DNA of 64,000 nucleotides, taken from the NCBI GenBank assembly GCA_940746715.1, contig CALNWN010000010.1, positions 124,001 to 188,000 on the forward strand. The letters run 5' to 3'. Both the position numbers and the translations under genes were made by a program. The DNA is from an uncultured Paraburkholderia sp. (lineage in GTDB: Bacteria; Pseudomonadota; Gammaproteobacteria; Burkholderiales; Burkholderiaceae). The stretch's first letter is position 1, and each line of letters opens with the position of its first letter. The notes beneath the pieces are model-generated. The model was not told the DNA's origin. It saw only the letters and a list, made by a program, of their open reading frames with translations, and ran no database searches. Positions 8,222-17,566 of the stretch are shown one piece after another.

Positions 8222-9435
8222 TCAAGCCCCACGAGCATACTCGGCGGCTGCTTGGCCGGCCGCCACGCCGGACGCCCAGGCCCACTGAAAATTGTAGCCG
8301 CCGAGCCAGCCCGTCACATCCACCGCCTCGCCGATAAAGTACAGGCTCGGCGCGCGGGCGCTCATCATCGTCGCCGACGAAAGATCGCGCGTGTCCACGC
8401 CGCCGCGCGTCACTTCGGCCTTGCGGTAGCCTTCGGTGCCGCTCGGCGTAAGCGTCCAGCGCGACAGCGCCTCGCCGATGCGCCGCAGCGACTTGTCCGG
8501 CAAATCGGCCACGCGCGCCTCGGCGGGAATCTGATGGGTCGCAACCCACACGTGCGCGAGCCGCTGCGGCACCCATTCCGACAACAGATTCGCGATCTGC
8601 CGGCGCGTTCCGGTCTTCGCTTCGAGCAGCGCCGCAGCGGCGTCCCGGTTCGGCAGCAAATCGATGTGGATCGGCTCGCCCGGCTGCCAGTAGCTCGAGA
8701 TCTGCAGCACGCCGGGCCCGGACAGCCCGCGGTGCGTGAGCAGCAGATCCTCCTCGAATTCGGCGCCGGTCTTTTTGTTGCCGGTCGCGATCCGCACTTC
8801 CAGCGACACGCCCGAGAGCGCCGAAAACGGCTCCCAGTCGGCGGCGGCAAACGTCAGCGGGACGAGCGCCGGGCGCGTGTCGATCAGCTTGTGGCCGAAC
8901 TGCTTCGCGAGACGGAACGCGAAATCCGTCGCGCCGATCTTCGGAATCGACAAGCCGCCGGTGGCGACGACGAGCGCCCGCGCCGCAATCGGACCGGCGT
9001 TCGTGTCGAGCGTGAAGCGGCCTTCCGCGTCCTGCCTCACCTCTTCGACAGACAACGGCGTGCGCCACGCGACGCGCCCCGCGTCGCACTCGTTCTTCAG
9101 CACATTGATGACGGCGTCGCTCGATTCATTGCAGAAAAGCTGCCCCTTGTGCTTCTCATGCCAGGTTACTGGCGCTTGAGCAAGGCCATGAAGTCGCGCG
9201 GCGTGTAGCGGGCGAGCGCGGAGAGGCAAAAATGCGGATTCGCCGACAGATAATTGGCGGGCCCCGCATACAGATTCGTGAAGTTGCAGCGGCCGCCGCC
9301 GGAAATGCGGATCTTTTCCACGAGACGCTGCGAGTGATCGATCAGCACCACGCGCCGGCCCAATTGCCCGGCCACCGCCGCGCACATCATGCCGGCCGCG
9401 CCTGCGCCGATCACCGCGATATCGAAGGATTCCAT
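8222..9435 (-). pseudogene. HI0933/YhiN-family flavoprotein, frameshifted
   Basis: The family consists of FAD-dependent oxidoreductases of the HI0933 type (about 400 residues; some annotated as aminoacetone oxidase). The ATG at 9435 opens a Rossmann dinucleotide-binding start (SFDIAVIGAGAAGMMCAAVA) and the family motif KIRISGGGRCNFTN. Near 9170 the frame changes by a single-base difference, at MALLKR. The rest, from VTWHEKHKGQLFC through VVATGGLSIPKIGATD to the C-terminal GEAVDVTGWLGGYNFQWAW, lies in another frame ending at 8222. Apart from that one lesion the gene is complete. It is divergent from tsaD and ends 68 nt before rpsU. Confidence 0.8.
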
Positions 9436-9546
9436 GGGGCTGCATTGTACCTGCGCGTCTGCGAGGGCTTGGCCGCGCTGCTATACTTTCAGGTTTAACT
9501 TTTTGCGTTTCGGGCTTTGTTTCGGAGCCCGCCAAATCCATCTCAC

Positions 9547-10572
9547 ATGCTCGTTCTCGGCATCGAAACCTCCTGCGACGAAACCGGCCTCGCGCTCTAC
9601 GACACGGAGCGTGGCCTGCTCGCGCACGCGCTGCATTCGCAGATCGCAATGCACCGCGAGTACGGCGGCGTTGTGCCCGAACTGGCGTCGCGCGACCATA
9701 TCCGGCGCGCGCTGCCTTTGCTCGAAGAGGTCATGCAGCGCGCGGGCGCTGCACGCGGCGACATCGACGCCATTGCCTACACGCAAGGCCCGGGGCTCGC
9801 GGGCGCGCTGTTGGTGGGCGCGAGCGTGGCGAATTCGCTCGCCATGGCGTGGGACAAGCCGACCATCGGCATCCATCATCTGGAAGGGCACTTGCTGTCG
9901 CCGCTGCTCGTCGACGAGCCGCCGTTTCCGTTCGTGGCGCTGCTGGTGTCGGGCGGCCATACGCAGCTCATGCGCGTGACCGACGTGGGCGTCTACGAAA
10001 CGCTCGGCGAAACGCTCGACGACGCCGCCGGCGAAGCCTTCGACAAAACTGCCAAGCTGCTCGGCCTCGGTTATCCGGGCGGACCGGAGGTCTCGCGCAT
10101 GGCCGAGTTCGGCACGCCGGGCGCGGTCGTGCTGCCGCGGCCCATGCTGCATTCCGGCGATCTCGATTTCAGCTTCAGCGGCCTGAAGACGGCCGTGCTC
10201 ACGCACGCCAAAAAGCTCGGCGGCGCGAACATCTGCGAGCAGGCGAAAGCGGATCTGGCACGCGGTTTCGTCGACGCAGCCGTCGACGTGCTGGCCACCA
10301 AGTCGCTGGCCGCGCTCAAGCGCACGAAGCTGAACCGCCTCGTTGTCGCGGGCGGCGTGGGCGCGAACCGGCAGTTGCGCGAGGCGCTCTCGGCGGCGGC
10401 GCACAAGCGCAACTTCTATGTGCACTACCCCGATCTGTCGCTGTGCACGGACAACGGCGCCATGATCGCGCTCGCCGGCGCGTTGCGGCTGCAGCGTTGG
10501 CCCGAGCAATCGGGCAAAGACTACGCTTTTACGGTTAAGCCGCGCTGGGATCTGACGTCGCTTGCGCGTTGA
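9547..10572 (+). CDS. tsaD: tRNA N6-adenosine threonylcarbamoyltransferase TsaD
   Basis: TsaD (also called Gcp or YgjD) transfers the threonylcarbamoyl group from threonylcarbamoyl-AMP to A37 of ANN-reading tRNAs, working with TsaB and TsaE in the cytoplasm. The 341-residue protein begins MLVLGIETSCDETGLALYD and has the ASKHA-fold metal motif HHLEGH near residue 113, the nucleotide-binding LLVSGGHTQL, and the C-terminal CTDNGAMIA. I chose the ATG at 9547 rather than the upstream in-frame ATG at 9517 because all relatives start at this MLVLGIETS. A TATACT at 9482-9487 may be its -10. A bidirectional terminator follows. It is intact and essential in most bacteria. Its substrates would include the tRNA-Ile at 2.3 kb if that tRNA is functional. 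Confidence 0.96.
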   Translation: MLVLGIETSCDETGLALYDTERGLLAHALHSQIAMHREYGGVVPELASRDHIRRALPLLEEVMQRAGAARGDIDAIAYTQGPGLAGALLVGASVANSLAMAWDKPTIGIHHLEGHLLSPLLVDEPPFPFVALLVSGGHTQLMRVTDVGVYETLGETLDDAAGEAFDKTAKLLGLGYPGGPEVSRMAEFGTPGAVVLPRPMLHSGDLDFSFSGLKTAVLTHAKKLGGANICEQAKADLARGFVDAAVDVLATKSLAALKRTKLNRLVVAGGVGANRQLREALSAAAHKRNFYVHYPDLSLCTDNGAMIALAGALRLQRWPEQSGKDYAFTVKPRWDLTSLAR

Positions 10573-10624
10573 GGCGTCGGATTAGGCGTCGGATTGCGCG
10601 CAACGATCTGACAGCCGGACAAAC

Positions 10625-10651
10625 AAAAGCCGCTCGAACGAGCGGCTTTTT
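10625..10651. terminator. bidirectional terminator between tsaD and folE2
   Basis: An 18-nt perfect palindrome GCCGCTCGAACGAGCGGC (10629-10646) is flanked by AAAA on the left and TTTTT on the right, so it can end the convergent tsaD and folE2 transcripts. Confidence 0.88.
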
Positions 10652-10711
10652 CATGCAGTCGTTCTGACGTTCGTGATCTGAGCTGTCGCTGTCGAGAACC
10701 GGCAGCCGGCT

Positions 10712-11518
10712 TCAGACCACTCGCTTGTCGCGCTCGATCACTGCATAGGCGCTGTGATTGTGGATCGACTCGAAGTTTTCCGCCTCCAGCACATACGCGA
10801 CGATCCGCTCGTCCGCGTTCAGACGCTGTGCGACGTCGCGCACCAGGTCCTCGACGAATTTCGGATTTTCGTAGGCGCGCTCGGTCACGAACTTCTCGTC
10901 CGGACGCTTGAGCAAACCCCACAGTTCGCACGACGCTTCTTCCTCGGCGATACGGATGAGGTCTTCCACCGCGATCTCGCTCGCCAGTTCCGCGTTGATC
11001 GTGACGTGCGAGCGCTGGTTGTGCGCGCCGTACTGCAAAATCTTCTTCGAACACGGGCAGAGGCTCGTGACCGGCACCATCACTTTAAGGAACAGGCGCG
11101 TCGCGCCATTGCGCGTCTCGCCGCGCAGCGTGACTTCGTAGTCGAGCAGGCTTTGCACGCCCGACACGGGCGCCGTCTTGTTCACGAAGTAGGGGAACGA
11201 CACTTCGATGCGGCCCGCCTCCGCCTCGAGTTTTTCCAGCATCGCGGCGAGCATCGCGCGGAAGGTGGCCGGTTCGAGCGGCGCCTTGTTTTCCTCGAGC
11301 AACGCGACGAAGCGCGACATGTGAGTGCCCTTCTGGTCGGCGGGCAAATGCACGTCGAGATTCCATGTGCCGACCGTCGGCTGCACGTCGCCGCTGGATG
11401 TGCGCACCGTCAGCGGATGGCGCACCGCCTTGACGCCAACTCGCTGAATCGGAATCTGTCGGGTATCGGGCGTGCTTTGCACGTCGGGCATCACAAAGGC
11501 GGGATTCATCTGATTCAT
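10712..11518 (-). CDS. folE2: GTP cyclohydrolase FolE2 (type IB)
   Basis: FolE2 converts GTP to 7,8-dihydroneopterin triphosphate, the first step to folate and a source for queuosine. The 268-residue protein has the family zone KGTHMSRFVALLEE, the metal and active-site cysteines in VTSLCPCSKKILQYGAHNQR, and the C-terminal FESIHNHSAYAVIER. FolE2 works with metals other than zinc and is often induced by Zur when zinc is low; I could not point to a clear Zur box. The start ATG at 11518 is preceded by AAAGGA. It lies 324 nt downstream of the dxs stop codon on the same strand, with stem-loops in the gap. No lesions. Confidence 0.94.
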   Translation of the reverse strand: MNQMNPAFVMPDVQSTPDTRQIPIQRVGVKAVRHPLTVRTSSGDVQPTVGTWNLDVHLPADQKGTHMSRFVALLEENKAPLEPATFRAMLAAMLEKLEAEAGRIEVSFPYFVNKTAPVSGVQSLLDYEVTLRGETRNGATRLFLKVMVPVTSLCPCSKKILQYGAHNQRSHVTINAELASEIAVEDLIRIAEEEASCELWGLLKRPDEKFVTERAYENPKFVEDLVRDVAQRLNADERIVAYVLEAENFESIHNHSAYAVIERDKRVV

Positions 11519-11688
11519 GTTGTTGTCCTTTCAGGAAAACGCCGGCCCGCTCTCCAATGGTTCGCTTCACGGGAGTTTCGCTGAAAGAGGAAACTTGCCC
11601 CGTTTGACGAACGCCCGATTGATGGCGTTCGCGAAGCGACGGGTTGGGGAGGCGCCAGTTGCCGCGCGAAGCAGAAACCGCAACGGCA

Positions 11689-11732
11689 AACGCCGGCCCC
11701 TGCCGGCGTTCCATGGTGGGCATCAGCCCACC
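11689..11732 (-). promoter_or_regulatory. paired stem-loops in the dxs-folE2 gap
   Basis: The 324-nt gap 11519-11842 holds no gene. It has two perfect hairpins back to back: GGTGGGC/GCCCACC with a 4-nt loop (11715-11732) and AACGCCGGC/GCCGGCGTT with a 4-nt loop (11689-11710). A third, GAACGCC/GGCGTTC, lies near 11607-11629. Neither main hairpin is followed by a T-run, so they look more like a structured leader or an RNA-stability element than a terminator. No known riboswitch was recognised. Confidence 0.35.
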
Positions 11733-11842
11733 GCGGGTCACTCGTGATTTTCCCTCGCCGCCCGCGCCGTTTATCGCGAGCCGCGCCGCGTTGCAGATCA
11801 AGGCGCTAACCGGTAGCTTAACCAGGAGGTTAAGCAACGTGC

Positions 11843-13750
11843 TCAAGCGACCCGCTTCACCGACGATTGACCGCCGACCGCGCCGCTCGACAGAAAGCGC
11901 TCGCGAATCGACTTGGCGATGCCCGCGGCGTCCAGCCCGCATGCGGCAAGCAGTTTGGCCGGATCACCATGGTCGATGAAGCGGTCAGGGAGGCCCAATT
12001 GTAGTACGGGCCGCATAACCCCACTCTCGAGCAGGGCTTCGACACATGCCGAGCCGGCGCCGCCCATCACGCAGCCTTCTTCGACGGTGACAATGGCGTC
12101 GTGCGTTTCCGCCAGTTCGCGCACGAGTTCGGCGTCGAGCGGCTTGACGAAACACATGTTGGCCACCGTGGCGTCGAGCTGTTCGGCAGCGGCGAGCGAC
12201 GGCGCGACCATCGTGCCGAAGGCGAGGATCGCAATGCGCTTGCCCGCCGGCTGCGAGGTTTCGCGGCGCACTTCGCCCTTGCCGACCGGCAGCGCGGCCA
12301 TTTGCTTGACCGTGGCGACGCCGGTGCCGGCGCCGCGCGGATAGCGAACCGCCGTCGGGCACGACTGCTGCAGCGCCGTGTACAGCATCTGGCGAGACTC
12401 GTTTTCGTCCGACGGGACCATCACCATCATGTTCGGAATGCAGCGCATGAACGCAAGGTCGTACGCGCCCGCGTGCGTCGCGCCGTCCGCGCCCACGAGA
12501 CCCGCACGGTCGATGGCGAACACCACCGGCAGGTTCTGCAGCGCGACGTCGTGAATCAGCTGGTCGTAGGCTCGTTGCAGGAACGTGGAGTAGATCGCGA
12601 CGACCGGCTTCATGCTCTCGGCGGCGAGGCCGCCGGCGAACGTAACGGCGTGCTGCTCGGCGATACCGACGTCGAAGTAGCGATCCGGGAAGCGCTTCTC
12701 GAACTCGACCATGCCCGAGCCTTCACGCATGGCCGGCGTAATGCCGACTACGCGCGAGTCCAGTTCCGCGGCGTCGCACAGCCATTCGCCGAACACCTGC
12801 GTGTAGGTTTTCTTCGACGGGGATACGGCCGGCTTGATGCCCTCGGCCGGATTGAACTTGCCCGGGCCGTGGTACAGCACCGGATCGGCCTCTGCAAGCT
12901 TGTAGCCCTGGCCCTTTTTCGTCACCACGTGCAGGAATTGCGGACCGCGCAGTTCCTTGATGTTTTGCAGCGTGGGAATGAGCGAATCCAGGTCGTGACC
13001 GTCGATCGGCCCGATGTAGTTGAAGCCGAATTCCTCGAACAGCGTAGCCGGCACGATCATGCCCTTCGCGTGCTCTTCGAGCTTGCGGGCCAGATCGAGC
13101 ATGGGCGGCGCGACGCGCAGCACCCGTTCCACGCCCGCGCGCGCGGCCGCGTAGAAGCGGCCCGACATGAGCCGCGCCAGATGGCGGTTGAGCGCGCCGA
13201 CCGGCGGCGAGATCGACATGTCGTTGTCGTTGAGGATGACGAGGAGCGGCACGTCGTCTTCGACGCCGGCGTTGTTCATGGCCTCGAAAGCCATGCCGGC
13301 CGTCATGGCGCCGTCGCCGATCACCGCAATGCCCATGCGGTTGTCGCCCTGCAGCTTGCTCGCGATAGCCATGCCGAGCGCCGCCGAAATCGACGTGCTG
13401 GAGTGTGCGGTGCCGAACGTGTCGTATTCCGACTCGTCGCGCTTCGGAAAGCCCGAAATGCCGCCCAACTGACGCAACGTGCTCATCCGCTCGCGGCGGC
13501 CGGTCAGAATCTTGTGCGGATACGTCTGATGGCCGACGTCCCACACGATGCGGTCGCGCGGCGTGTCGAACACGTAATGCAGAGCAATGGTCAACTCGAC
13601 CGTGCCGAGGTTGGACGAGAGATGGCCGCCCGTCTGCGACACGCTGTCGAGCACAAAGGCACGCAACTCGTCGGCAAACGGTTGCAATTGGCGGCGATCG
13701 AGGCGGCGCAGGGCGGCCGGGTCGTCGATGGTTTTCAGCAAGTCGTACAT
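11843..13750 (-). CDS. dxs: 1-deoxy-D-xylulose-5-phosphate synthase
   Basis: DXS is thiamine-diphosphate dependent and joins pyruvate and glyceraldehyde 3-phosphate in the first step of the MEP isoprenoid pathway; DXP also feeds thiamine and pyridoxal synthesis. The 635-residue protein has the N-terminal TGGHLSSNLG motif, the cofactor motif GDGAMTAGMAFEAMNNAG, and the transketolase-like DRAGLVGADGATHAG. I chose the ATG at 13750 (MYDLLKTIDDPAALRRL), the family start, with GGAA just upstream, over the in-frame start 45 nt earlier. It is 85 nt downstream of ispA, so xseB-ispA-dxs form the usual isoprenoid operon. The gene is intact. Confidence 0.96.
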   Translation of the reverse strand: MYDLLKTIDDPAALRRLDRRQLQPFADELRAFVLDSVSQTGGHLSSNLGTVELTIALHYVFDTPRDRIVWDVGHQTYPHKILTGRRERMSTLRQLGGISGFPKRDESEYDTFGTAHSSTSISAALGMAIASKLQGDNRMGIAVIGDGAMTAGMAFEAMNNAGVEDDVPLLVILNDNDMSISPPVGALNRHLARLMSGRFYAAARAGVERVLRVAPPMLDLARKLEEHAKGMIVPATLFEEFGFNYIGPIDGHDLDSLIPTLQNIKELRGPQFLHVVTKKGQGYKLAEADPVLYHGPGKFNPAEGIKPAVSPSKKTYTQVFGEWLCDAAELDSRVVGITPAMREGSGMVEFEKRFPDRYFDVGIAEQHAVTFAGGLAAESMKPVVAIYSTFLQRAYDQLIHDVALQNLPVVFAIDRAGLVGADGATHAGAYDLAFMRCIPNMMVMVPSDENESRQMLYTALQQSCPTAVRYPRGAGTGVATVKQMAALPVGKGEVRRETSQPAGKRIAILAFGTMVAPSLAAAEQLDATVANMCFVKPLDAELVRELAETHDAIVTVEEGCVMGGAGSACVEALLESGVMRPVLQLGLPDRFIDHGDPAKLLAACGLDAAGIAKSIRERFLSSGAVGGQSSVKRVA

Positions 13751-13835
13751 CGTCGTTCCATTGTAGGAAAACTTACGCGCCCGCACTTCATACACGCGCC
13801 TTGTGGGGACGGCGCGCGGCGGCGGGCTTTCGCGT

Positions 13836-14717
13836 TCAGCTGACCCGGTTCACCACCAGGTCGGCCAATTCGGCCAGACGCTGCGCGCACGCGCCGAACG
13901 GCGCGAGCGCCGCGTGCGCGTCACTGCGCAACTGTGCGGCGAGCGCACGCGAAGCGTCGAGCCCAATAATCGACACGTAGGTCGGCTTGCCGTCCTTCGC
14001 GTCCTTGCCTGCTGTCTTGCCGAGCGTCGCCGAGTCGGTCGTGACGTCGAGAATGTCGTCGACGACCTGAAACGCGAGCCCGACCGCGGCCGAGTAGGCG
14101 TCGAGCGAACGCATGGCGTTCGCGTCCGGCGCCTCGCCTGCCAGCGCGCCCATGCGCACCGCGGCGCGCAGCAGCGCGCCGGTCTTCATGCGGTGCATGG
14201 TTTCGAGTTGCTCGCGCGTAAGCGTATGCCCGACGCTCGCGAGGTCGATTGCCTGGCCGCCGCACATGCCGATGGAACCGCTCGCGAGAGCCAGTTCGCG
14301 GACGAGTGCAGCCTGTTGCGCCGGCGCGAGAACATCCGACGTCAACGCAACGAACGCCTGCGATTGCAGCGCGTCGCCGACCAAGAGCGCCGTGGCTTCG
14401 TCATACTTGACGTGCACCGTGGGCTTGCCGCGACGCAACGCGTCGTCGTCCATGCAAGGCATGTCGTCGTGCACGAGCGAGTACACGTGGATCATTTCGA
14501 GCGCTGCGGCGGCCGCGTCGAGGCACTCGGCGCGCGCGCCGGTCGGCTCGCCTGCTGCATGGCACAACAACGGGCGGACCCGCTTGCCGCCGCCCAGCAC
14601 CGCGTAGCGCATGGCCTCGTGCAGTTTGGCGGGCTCGATGGTTTCAGCCGGCAAGTAATGTTCGAGTGCCGCTTCGACGCGCCCGAGCACCGAGCGCATC
14701 CATTGTTCGAATGTCAT
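13836..14717 (-). CDS. ispA: (2E,6E)-farnesyl diphosphate synthase
   Basis: IspA condenses dimethylallyl and geranyl diphosphate with isopentenyl diphosphate to give farnesyl diphosphate for quinones and undecaprenyl carriers. The 293-residue protein shows the first Asp-rich motif in LVHDDMPCMDDDALRRGKPT, the second in VVDDILDVTTDS, and the GKDAKDGKPTYVSIIG segment typical of bacterial IspA. The ATG overlaps the xseB stop codon (ATGA), showing translational coupling. It is the middle gene of xseB-ispA-dxs. No lesions. Confidence 0.95.
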   Translation of the reverse strand: MTFEQWMRSVLGRVEAALEHYLPAETIEPAKLHEAMRYAVLGGGKRVRPLLCHAAGEPTGARAECLDAAAAALEMIHVYSLVHDDMPCMDDDALRRGKPTVHVKYDEATALLVGDALQSQAFVALTSDVLAPAQQAALVRELALASGSIGMCGGQAIDLASVGHTLTREQLETMHRMKTGALLRAAVRMGALAGEAPDANAMRSLDAYSAAVGLAFQVVDDILDVTTDSATLGKTAGKDAKDGKPTYVSIIGLDASRALAAQLRSDAHAALAPFGACAQRLAELADLVVNRVS

Positions 14718-15022
14718 AGGTCGTCCCCGCTCTCAGTAGCGGCTGTTCCTGCTGTATTCACGGGCAAGGGCTTGAGCGTCTCGCCGTCGAGCACGCGCAC
14801 CTGCTGCTCGACCTTCTCGAGCTGCTGCTGGCAAAACGCCACCAGAGCCGCGCCGCGCCGATAGGCGGAGAGCGACTCCTCGAGGCTCAGATTGCCGCTT
14901 TCCATGCGCGCGACGAGCCCTTCCAGCTCTGTCTGCGCCGCCTCGTAATTGTCGGGCAGCGGCGTGTTGTCGACGCCCTCGGCCGGGGCCGCAGCGGCAT
15001 CGTTCGACGCGGTCTTCGCCAT
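14714..15022 (-). CDS. xseB: exodeoxyribonuclease VII small subunit
   Basis: XseB is the small helical subunit that binds the XseA catalytic subunit of exonuclease VII. The core has the family motif YEAAQTELEGLVARMESGNL, LSLEESLSAYRRGAALVAFC and a coiled region. I chose the ATG at 15022 (MAKTASND) over a TTG four codons upstream. The first 25 or so residues are a variable Ala-rich tail. It overlaps ispA by 4 nt. xseA is not in the window, as usual. It is divergent from the Rieske oxygenase gene. Confidence 0.9.
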   Translation of the reverse strand: MAKTASNDAAAAPAEGVDNTPLPDNYEAAQTELEGLVARMESGNLSLEESLSAYRRGAALVAFCQQQLEKVEQQVRVLDGETLKPLPVNTAGTAATESGDDL

Positions 15023-15309
15023 GAATAGTCGCAAAAATTAAAACAAGTCGGACATTCTACGGCAAAAGCGACAAATGGGATTTGCCAGCCCGCCTTCTGC
15101 CCGCTCGGCCGCCCGCGGGCACCCTGCCAGTCTCGCAGAAAAAATCGATCGGTCTGTGCCGAAAAGGCCGAACTTTCCCGACATTTTTGACCCAAATCAG
15201 TGACTTAACCGCCCCAAGGAAGCGGAAACAAGTATAATTTTGGGCTACCTAAATCGAATCTTCGATGGTTGGGTTGTTCACTGCTTTCACGTCTTCATCG
15301 GGAGTGGGA

Positions 15310-16419
15310 ATGTCCAATCTGAGCAATGCATTGCTGCGGTCTGTTCACAGCCAGCCGCCAGTCACGGCTTACTTTGACGAAGCGCTTCTAACGCGCGAAA
15401 TCGAAACCCTTTTCAAGAAAGGTCCCCGTTACGTCGGGCACGATCTCATGGTGCCGGAGGTGGGGAATTATTTTGCCTTGCCGAGCGAGCGCGAGGGGCG
15501 GGTGCTCGTTCGCAACCAGCAGTCGCAAGTCGAGCTGCTGTCCAACGTGTGCCGCCACCGTCAGGCCATCATGCTGAACGGCCGCGGCCACGCGGAGAAT
15601 ATCGTCTGCCCGCTGCATCGCTGGACGTACGACCTCAAAGGCGAGCTTCTCGGCGCTCCGCATTTCGCGGACAACCCGTGCCTGAATCTCGGCGCCACCT
15701 CGCTGCAGAACTGGCAGGGGCTGCTGTTCGAAGCACAGGGCCGCAACGTCGCGCGCGATCTGGCCAAACTCGGCACCCGGCAACATTTCGACTTCTCGGG
15801 CTTCATGTTCGACCACGTCGAAGTGCACGAGTACAACTACAACTAGAAGACCTTCATCGAGGTCTATCTGGAGGACTACCACGTCGCGCCGTTCCATCCG
15901 GGCCTCGGCAGCTTCGTCAATTGCGACGACCTCACGTGGGAATTCGGCGACTGGACTGGTACAGCGTGCAAACCGTCGGCGTGCACAAGGACCTGGAGCA
16001 GCCGGGCAGCCCCACGTACCGCAAATGGCATGACGAGGTGCTGCGTTTCCGCGGCGGCAATCCGCCAGAGTTCGGCGCGATCTGGATGGTGTACTACCCG
16101 GGCATCATGATCGAGTGGTATCCGCACGTGCTCGTCGTGTCATGGCTGATTCCGCGCGGTCCGCAGAAAACCACCAACGTCGTGGAGTTCTATTACCCTG
16201 AGGAAATTGCGCTTTTCGAGCGCGAGTTCGTCGAAGCCGAGCGCGCCGCCTATATGGAAACCGCTCGCGAAGACGACGAAATCGCCGAGCGCATGGACGC
16301 GGGCCGCCGCGCGCTGATGGAACGCGGCGAGTCGCAGGTGGGTCCGTACCAGAGCCCGATGGAAAGACGGCATGCAGCACTTCCATGAGTTTCTGCGGCG
16401 CGAGCTGGGCACCACCTGA
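15310..16419 (+). pseudogene. Rieske ring-hydroxylating oxygenase alpha subunit, three lesions
   Basis: The intact family member is an about 369-residue oxygenase with a Rieske [2Fe-2S] domain and a mononuclear iron domain; the substrate cannot be told. The Rieske ligands are present (CRH and CPLH around residues 78-101), and so are the iron ligands in VYLEDYHVAPFHPG. Three lesions break it. A TAG at 15844-15846 stands where the family has Trp (YN-W-KTF), so TGG became TAG. A 5-bp tandem duplication ACTGG ACTGG at 15950-15959 shifts the frame. An extra A near 16363 shifts it again before the C-terminal MQHFHEFLRRE, which ends at 16419. The start ATG at 15310 has GGGAGTGGGA upstream, and TATAAT lies at 15233-15238. 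A good terminator follows at 16466. Confidence 0.85.
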
Positions 16420-16465
16420 GGCGCCGCGCTCGCTCACAACTTCATTCGCGTTTGCATCAACATCG

Positions 16466-16492
16466 AAAGACGGGCTTCGGCCCGTCTTTTTT
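16466..16492 (+). terminator. intrinsic terminator after the Rieske gene
   Basis: GACGGGC TTCG GCCCGTC followed by TTTTTT: a 7-bp stem with a UUCG tetraloop and a run of six T, 50 nt past the ancestral stop codon. Confidence 0.9.
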
Positions 16493-16581
16493 GTTTAGAC
16501 TTACAAAGGTAGGCCGGCCATCCGGCCGCGTCACAAGGCCGCCGGCAACCGGGCCGCCATCGCCCGCATCGAGGAGACGTC

Positions 16582-17451
16582 ATGCCCCACACTCACTACA
16601 CCACTTTGATCTCCGCGACGAACCTCGCGGAACGGCTCGCCGATGCGCCGGGCAGCGTGTTCGTCATCGACTGCCGATTCGATCTGGCCGACCCTGAAGC
16701 CGGCGAAAAGGCCTATCTCGCCGGACATCTGCCCGGCGCGCATTATCTGCATCTCGACCGCGGATCTGTCAGGGCCGAAGAACGGCACCAACGGTCGGCA
16801 TCCCTTGCCGGATCGCGCGCGGCTCGTGGAAACACTGGAATCGCGCGGGCTGAAGCAAGGTCAGCAAGTCGTCGCCTACGACGCGCAAGGCGGCATGTAC
16901 GCCGCGCGCGCCTGGTGGCTGCTGCGCTGGCTCGGCCACGACGCCGTGGCGCTGCTCGACGGCGGACTGCAGGCGTGGGAAGCCTCGGGCCAGCCGCTCA
17001 CGCAGGATTGCCGCCGCAAAACACCGGCGACTTCAAAGCAGGCGCCCCGCTTTCCGTCACCGTGGACGCGCAGATGGTCGAGCGCAATCTCGGCTCGAAA
17101 GAACGCGTGGTCGTCGACGCGCGTGCCGCCGACCGCTACCGCGGCGAAAACGAGACACTGGATCGCGTCGGCGGCCATATTCCGGGCGCGCTCAATCGCT
17201 TCTTCAAGGACAACCTCACTGCCGACGGCCGCTTCAAGCCGGCTCATACGCTGCGCGACGAGTTCCATGCGCTGCTCGGCGACACGCCGCCGGAACATGT
17301 CGTTCTGCAATGCGGCTCGGGCGTGACGGCGTGCGTCAACGCGCTCGCGATGGAAGTGGCCGGCCTGCACGGCGCGGCGCTCTACGCAGGCTCGTGGAGC
17401 GAGTGGAGTTCGGATCCGAAGCGGCCCGTCGCGACTGGACCGAATCCGTAA
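16582..17451 (+). pseudogene. sseA: 3-mercaptopyruvate sulfurtransferase with a scrambled central segment
   Basis: The family has two rhodanese domains and moves sulfur from mercaptopyruvate or thiosulfate to a thiol acceptor. The frame is open over 290 codons and looks intact, but residues from about 63 to 147 are nonsense. After HLDR an extra G near 16766 shifts the frame, and a missing base near 17020 shifts it back. The true sequence of that stretch (NGRHPLPDRARLVETLESRG, then GGMYAARAWWLLRWLGHDA) is read in another frame. The C-terminal domain with the active-site loop VVLQCGSGVTACVNAL is in frame. The N-terminal domain core is lost, so the product probably does not fold. An automatic caller would miss this. 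Start ATG has GGAGACGTC upstream; a bidirectional terminator follows. Confidence 0.75.
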
Positions 17452-17479
17452 AGCTTCGGACAGGTTCGCAAAAAGAGAG

Positions 17480-17516
17480 AAGGCCGTTACCGCTGACAGG
17501 CGGCAACGGCCTTTTT
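17480..17516. terminator. bidirectional terminator between sseA and the hydrolase gene
   Basis: AAGGCCGTT...AACGGCCTT with an inner CCGC/GCGG pairing is followed by TTTTT on the plus strand and preceded by an A-rich run, so it can serve both convergent genes. Confidence 0.82.
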
Positions 17517-17566
17517 CATGCAGCGAGTGAAGCGAGCACAGCGCCCGCGAGCGGCTCACGCCAGCG

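Noticed and set aside
11519..11842. A THF-II or other known riboswitch ahead of folE2
   Set aside because: The stem-loops do not show the conserved nucleotides I know for tetrahydrofolate riboswitches, so only an unnamed structured element is reported.
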